Origin: Oppiella nova
Lineage: Eukaryota > Arthropoda > Arachnida > Sarcoptiformes > Oppiidae
DNA length: 26,928 nucleotides
Direction: 5' to 3'
Assembly: GCA_905397405.1 (NCBI GenBank)
Contig: CAJPVJ010000378.1
Coordinates: 1 to 26,928 of the forward strand
Position 1 is the first letter of the stretch; each line of letters opens with the position of its first letter. The translations under genes and the position numbers were made by a program. The notes under the pieces were generated by a model, which searched no databases, was not told the origin of the DNA, and saw only the letters and a list, made by a program, of their open reading frames with translations. This document shows positions 20,844 through 26,928 of this stretch, one piece after another.

Positions 20844-22974
20844 CAGTCCAATAATATAATATAATTTCAGGATTTTTGCTTATTTTGTTCGTACATTTAA
20901 GGTTATTCGGCAAATGTGTCGGCGATTTGTGTTTTGTTTGATAGACTATTTAATAACGATTGCCATTGAAAAATACCGGCGACTTTTTCAAACGGCCCAC
21001 ACATTGTTTTGTCAAATAATATTATATAATACTATGATTATTAATTTTCTATAAAGTTTTATATGCCGTATATTTAATTAAATAATTTATTTTAAAAACT
21101 AAAACTTAAATATATTGTTTATCATGAATTTTGTTTGACACTGCATTGGTTATTAACATCACAATTATTATGTGTTTTTTACAGTATTTGAATTTACTAA
21201 TTAAAATATTAATAATTTAATAGATTTTTAAAAATTATATTGTAGTTTTTATAATTATTACTTTTTAATAGGAAATTAATAAGAAAATATTTTATATTTT
21301 AAACTTTACACAAAACAAACACCGTGTTGTGCAAAATACTTTCGTTAAAATAACATTATTTATTTAAGTTTGAATATTATTTATATAAAATTATAAAATA
21401 CATGATAGTACTGTATATTGATATCATTACTTATATAGAAAGTAAAATTCTAAAATCCAGGATTTATTCGTTCATTTTATTGGCTATTCATTCAATAAAA
21501 TTGTAAACAGAGATCAAAAGGTATTTTGTATTTATTCAGAATAACAATTGTATAAATAGAAAGAAAGCTCACAAACCATTCATATTTATTTAAGACTTTT
21601 TCAAAAGTTGTATCAAATTTGACTTTTAAATCTATGTTTTATTGTAGTAATGTTTATGGTTTAGATGTGAAGCCAAATAACTAAAGGTTTCATACAGTAT
21701 ATCATTATATAATGTAAACCACAAGAGAAATCCATTTATGTTTCTGTCAAATGAAATGTCATTTGTTTGATAGAAATAGAGATTAACAAAATCCAATTGA
21801 TTTATACTGTACTATACTATGTTCTATTCCATATCTACACTATCTACAGTATATGTATTCATGTAATAGTTTAATGACTTGAAATGTATTTTTATGATGC
21901 TTTCAATAACGAATATTTTTGTAAAATAATATTATGCTGTTTGGTTCAATTTTATATAAATATTATCTATTCTCACCGAACTTGGTACAACAAGACCAAA
22001 GTACAAATACAAAAATACAATATAAATTTTTTTATGAATTATTAAGTGCATAACAATTATATTTATAATGTATTGATAAAAAAAACTTTTTTACTACATT
22101 ACACCAAAAAGACTTCATTAAATTATAAGTTATTATAAATGAATTAGTTTAGTAAAGAAAAATCATTGTGGTCTATAAAAACCTTTGACTTTTAGTAAAA
22201 CCTCATGATAAGCAGAGTTTATGCATAAGTTTACTATTAAAAAGAGAAATAAAAATCTATTATTAAGATATCAAAGAGATATTTTTAGTTATTTTTATTC
22301 AGATATCTCTTAACTTTTTACATATAGGCGCTCATTGGGAAAATTATCGATAGTCCATATTATAACATTTAGCACGTAGTATAATAAACTAACAAGTATA
22401 TGATTGAAATGTGCAGGTTTCGATTAATAGAGACTATCCCAATGAGCGTCTATCGTAAAAAGTTAAGGGATATATTGTTCATAGAAATGTAAATGAATAA
22501 ACCATTAACAACCTACTAAGTACTGCCTATGTTAACACTAAAGGGACAGTAAATAAGTGATTTTTATTATTATTCGTGAAATATTCAATGTAGATTTACA
22601 GACTCAGCAATTTTCAGATAATTTGGGACTTCATTCAGCACTAGATTACAATTTGCATAAAACCAACAAGTATAAACAACATTTATTTATAATCAAGATC
22701 CGGTTTATAAGCAATTTATTTAATTTAAGTCAATTAATAAATATAATTTTAAGCCATTCAGTTAAATATATTATTATAGGCAGTGATGGCAACACTTATA
22801 TACAATTATAATTTGAAGCTAAGAATGATATCATTGTTTTGACGGACAGTATTGAAAAATTAAAGTCAATATTGCAATGAAATTGCCCTCTCATGAGAAT
22901 AAAGTCACAGAAAACTTTATAAAATAGACTTTGTCTCAAAATCTAAACATTATTGTGTGTAATATTATCCTTTA
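20561..22974 (+). repeat. Copy A of a ~2.3-kb direct duplication
   Basis: It is colinear with 22976-25159 (A position 20561 aligns to 22976) with about seven differences in the first 480 bases, small indels elsewhere and one 167-bp presence/absence difference. It ends abruptly at the single N. Its last 196 bases (22779-22974) match 25161-25356 except at least one base. It contains no credible gene; an 84-codon frame near its end is noted in the findings. Confidence 0.9.
22306..22470. mobile_element. 165-bp MITE with TA target duplication, present in copy A only
   Basis: The left end TCTCTTAACTTTTTAC and the reverse complement of the right end TCCCTTAACTTTTTAC belong to terminal inverted repeats of about 34 bp, both reading on to CGCTCATTGGGA, with about three mismatches and one indel. 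TA flanks both ends (22304-22305 and 22471-22472). Copy B has the empty site with a single TA at the aligned position. No coding capacity. TA insertion fits the Tc1/mariner superfamily; the family is not identified. Confidence 0.85.
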
Positions 22975-22975
22975 N
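22975..22975. other. Single-N assembly join
   Basis: An isolated N where copy A ends mid-repeat and copy B begins mid-repeat. The base to the left continues uninterrupted only at 25356-25357, so this is a contig join and not a true ambiguous base. Confidence 0.85.
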
Positions 22976-25159
22976 AAATGATTATTTACCTATGACATAT
23001 TTATCACAAATTTTTCGATAACATGTATTGTGCAAATTAGTAAATATCCTGCCTTAAAATAACCTCAAATCAGTCAATGGGCTAATATTATAATATATGA
23101 AAGGATATAATCTATTTAAATATATTCATTATAAAATGTCTATATTTACTTTTTTAAAAGGATATTCTCTACGTTGAATTCATTCAGTCATTCATATTTG
23201 ATTCACAATTATTAGGAAATATATTATATATTAGTATTTATTCTGTGCAATTGTTTTTCAGTCCAATAATATAATATAATTTCAGGATTTTTGCTTATTT
23301 TTTTCGTACATTTAAGGTTATTCGGCAAATGTGTCGGCGATTTGTGTTTTGTTTGATAGACTATTTAATAACGATTGCCATTGAAAAATACCGGCGACTT
23401 TTTCAAACGGCTCACACATTGTTTTGTCAAATAATATTATATAATACTATGATTATTAATTTTCTATAAAGTTTTATATGCCGTATATTTAATTAAATAA
23501 TTTATTTTAAAAACTAAAACTTAAATATATTGTTTATCATGAATTTTGTTTGACACTGCCATTGGTTATTAACATCACAATTATTATGTGTTTTTTACAG
23601 TATTTGAATTTACTAATTAAAATATTAATAATTTAATAGATTTTTAAAAATTATATTGTAGTTTTTATAATTATTACTTTTTAATATGAAATTAATAAGA
23701 AAATATTTTATATTTTAAACTTTACACAAAACAAACACCGTGTTGTGCAAAATACTTTCGTTAAAATAACATTATTTATTTAAGTTTGAATATTATTTAT
23801 ATAAAATTATAAAATACATGATACTACTGTATATTGATATCATTACTTATATAGAAAGTAAAATTCTAAAATCCAGGATTTATTCGTTCATTTTATTGGC
23901 TATTCATTCAAGAAAATTGTAAACAGAGATCAAAAGGTATTTTGTATTCATTCAGAATAACAATAGTATAAATAGAAAGAAAGCTCACAAACCATTCATA
24001 TTTATCTAAGACTTTTTCAAAAGTTATATCAAATTTGACTTTTAAATCTATGTTTTATTGTAGTAATGTCTATGGTTTAGATGTGAAGCCAAATAACTAA
24101 AGGTTTCATACAGTATATCATTATATAATGTAAACCACAAGAGAAATCCATTTATGTTTCTGTCAAATGAAATGTCATTTGTTTGATAGAAATAGAGATT
24201 AACAAAATCCAATTGATTTATACTGTACTATACTATGTTGTATTCCATATCTACACTATCTATATGTATTTATGTAATAGTTTAATGACTTGAAATGTAT
24301 TTTTATGATGTTTTCAATAACGAATATTTTTGTAAAATAATATTATGCTGTTTGGTTCAATTTTATATCATAATAAATGTCTATTCTTACTGAACTTGAT
24401 ACTACAAGACCAAAGTACAAATAAAAAATACAATATAATTTTTTATGAATTATTAAGTGCATAACAATTATATTTATAATGTATTGGTAAAAAAACTTTA
24501 TTACTACATTACACTAGAAAAACTTCATTAGATTATAAGTTATTATAAATAAATTAGTTTAATAAAGAAAAATCATTGTGGTCTATAAAAACCTTTGACT
24601 TTTAGTAAAATCTCATCATAAGCAGAGTTTATGAATAAGTTTACTATTAAAAAGAAAATTAAAAATCTATTATTAAGATATCAAAAAGGTATTTTTAGTT
24701 ATTTTTATTCAGATATACTGTCCATAGAAATGTAAATGAATAAACCATTAACAACCTACTAACTACTACCTATGTTAACACTAAAGGGACAGTAAATAAG
24801 TGATTTTTATTATTATTCGTGAAATATTCAATGTAGATTTACAGACTCAGCAATTTTCAGATAATTTGGGACTTCATTCAGCACTAGATTACAATTTGCA
24901 TAAAACCAACAAGTATAAACAACATTTATTTATAATCAAGATCCGGTTTATAAGTAATTTATTTAATTTAAGTCAATTAATAAATATAATTTTAAGCCAT
25001 TCAGTTAAATATATTATTATAGGCAGTGATGGCAACACTTATATACAATTATAATTTGAAGCTAAGAATGATATCATTGTTTTGACGGACAGTATTGAAA
25101 AATTAAAGTCAATATTGCAATGAAATTGCCCTCTCATGAGAATAAAGTGACAGAAAACT
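22976..25159 (+). repeat. Copy B of the ~2.3-kb direct duplication
   Basis: It aligns to 20561-22916 but lacks the MITE. At several sites that differ from copy A (such as AAAATAACC and GGGCTAAT) it agrees with the inverted copy at 25994-26465. It ends at the second single N and its last 138 bases are repeated immediately after it. Confidence 0.9.
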
Positions 25160-25160
25160 N
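25160..25160. other. Single-N assembly join
   Basis: The 138 bases before this N (25022-25159) and after it (25161-25298) read the same, including the G that distinguishes copy B from copy A. This is what an unmerged overlap of two contigs from one haplotype looks like. Confidence 0.9.
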
Positions 25161-25356
25161 GGCAGTGATGGCAACACTTATATACAATTATAATTTGAAG
25201 CTAAGAATGATATCATTGTTTTGACGGACAGTATTGAAAAATTAAAGTCAATATTGCAATGAAATTGCCCTCTCATGAGAATAAAGTGACAGAAAACTTT
25301 ATAAAATAGACTTTGTCTCAAAATCTAAACATTATTGTGTGTAATATTATCCTTTA
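25161..25356 (+). repeat. Third, partial copy of the repeat 3' end
   Basis: Repeats 25022-25159 and then continues like copy A up to 22974, and on into unique sequence after 25356. It is the right-hand boundary of the duplicated block. Confidence 0.9.
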
Positions 25357-25993
25357 ATTGGTAAACTTTTTAAATATTTTGTTTTATGAAAGATTTTACT
25401 TTTAACTGCAACGCCCACTTACTAACATAACAGAATATTCTGTATTATTAAAACTTAGAATTATACAAAAGTAAGTAGAATTATGAAAAGTGAATTGTGT
25501 TTTGAAATTCAATATTGCTTTTAATAGAAATATTCAGTACAGAATATTCTTTAATTGTAATGTAAAATAGTTTTCATACTTTTATTGTGCTCAATAGAAA
25601 CTGTGTTAAAATAAAGTAAAAACATTTTTATGTGTTATATAAATGTTTAACTAAAGTTTAATGTCATATGTGTGACCCTGTCCATTGTTAATTTAATATA
25701 ATAAATTCAATATTATTTAACACGAATAATAATACTGTATGATATTAGGTTGTTAAGAATTTTACATAATTACTATTTTTCATTTAAGTATTTTATGGCC
25801 TAAATATAAGTCATCACATCATTATTAAAATTATGATCTTGTTTTGTAAAGCCATATATAATATCAAATGTCATCTTATATTACTAATGTTATATCATTC
25901 TTTTAAGTTCTTTAAGTTCACATTTTTTGATGAACTACAGATTAATATATTTTTATTGTATATATTAATATATTCATATTACAGATACATATC
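25357..25993. other. AT-rich spacer inside the inverted repeat
   Basis: No gene or motif recognised. The frame at 25833-26021 is AT-driven and overlaps the inverted repeat. Confidence 0.5.
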
Positions 25994-26465
25994 AAAAACA
26001 ATTGCACAAAATAAATACTAATATATAATACATTTCCTAATAATTGTGAATCAAATATGAATGACTGAATGAATTCAACGTAGAGAATATCCTTTTAAAA
26101 AAGTAAATATAGACATTTTATAATGAATATATTTAAATAAATTATATCCTTTCATATATTATAATATTAGCCCATTGACTGATTTGAGGTTATTTTAAGA
26201 CAGGATATTTGCTAATTTGCGCAATACATGTTATCGAAAAATTTGTGATAAATATGTCATAGGTAAATAATCATTTCATCACACATAAACAGAATTTCAA
26301 AAGGCTTTGTATATATGAGACAAAATTCAAACACATCCCCTCATCAAAATAAAATTATAATTTAATTTATATTTTAATGTTGATAACGATTTGATATTTA
26401 ATCCCATGAAACCTACAAAAATATTGATAATATAATAGATTAAAAATAACTTTTAAAAAAATATT
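25994..26465 (-). repeat. Right arm of the long inverted repeat (~470 bp)
   Basis: Reverse-complement copy of 20385-20843. It is slightly longer because of small insertions (for example an extra TATTA and an extra AATTTTA). It resembles copy B more than copy A where those two differ. Confidence 0.85.
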
Positions 26466-26928
26466 ATCTTTTTCATACCTTTTTATTGATTAATAAAATA
26501 AGTTATTGAAAACAAACGCTTAATTTTGCCTTAAAATATAATACATTTTAAATTCTTTACATTTTAAGTATTATTCAAAATTTTTATTCATAAAAGATAG
26601 AAATAATAAAATTAAAGTCGTTTATAATTTGATTATTTTTCAGGAATTAAACCTTAAAATTACTAATATTTTCATTTATAAAAACTTTATTTAATTCTTA
26701 CAATAGGATTAAGTTCTTAATACATATTAAACCTTTTATTTTAATAACTTCAAGAGAAATAAATATTTAATAATGTTATTATTAGTCAATATAATATGTG
26801 AATTATAATATTCTATTAGCTATGTCTAACAATTATGTTATTCTTTGATATAAATGTGAAATTTAAAACAAATAAATGATGTATTCGTGTCGCGGTGTCT
26901 CTCTATTAATGCTAAAATTCTGTATACG
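26466..26928. other. AT-rich end of window
   Basis: No gene seen. The last 50 bases become slightly GC-richer (CGTGTCGCGGTGTC), which could mark an approaching feature beyond the edge. Confidence 0.4.

Overview
The window is eukaryotic and most likely arthropod nuclear DNA, with a chelicerate or mite a reasonable but unproven guess. Three multi-exon genes can be reconstructed with canonical GT..AG introns. Two have a TATA box about 30 nt upstream of an arthropod-type initiator (TCATTC or TCATTA). The protein-coding exons are GC-rich islands in very AT-rich DNA. No bacterial operon, rRNA, tRNA or CRISPR was seen.

Layout. (1) About 1-7.8 kb, plus strand: gene 1, a secreted low-complexity Q/G/P/Y-rich protein. 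Its main exons, 1191-2201 and 6188-7792, are separated by a 3,986-nt phase-0 intron; the start codon must lie on an upstream mini-exon, with a candidate at 960-965. (2) 7.8-10.4 kb: AT-rich 3' region between gene 1 and the convergent gene 2. (3) 10.5-11.75 kb, minus strand: gene 2, three exons, 239 aa. (4) 11.85-18.2 kb: a 6.4-kb AT-rich gene desert holding microsatellites and an 850-bp TA-flanked terminal-inverted-repeat element (16661-17510) with internal 15-bp iterons. (5) 18.25-19.7 kb, minus strand: gene 3, four exons, 271 aa, a clear paralogue of gene 2. (6) 20.4-26.5 kb: a repeat-rich block. A roughly 2.3-kb segment occurs twice around a single N (20561-22974 and 22976-25159). Its 3' end recurs after a second single N (25160), and a 460-bp piece recurs inverted at 25994-26465. 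This looks largely like two haplotypes or unmerged contigs laid end to end. One copy carries a 165-bp MITE that the other lacks, so the empty site is visible.

Genes 2 and 3 form a same-strand pair of secreted proteins with a shared plan: signal peptide completed across a phase-0 intron, acidic segment, long Gly/Ala/Lys(/Phe) domain without cysteine, a conserved core of about 26 residues, and the C-terminus LIG. I do not recognise the family. Extracellular matrix, cuticle coat or adhesive material is an inference from composition and secretion. Gene 1 is also a secreted, disorder-prone, matrix-like protein, so the three may belong to one extracellular-material neighbourhood; nothing in the sequence proves co-function.
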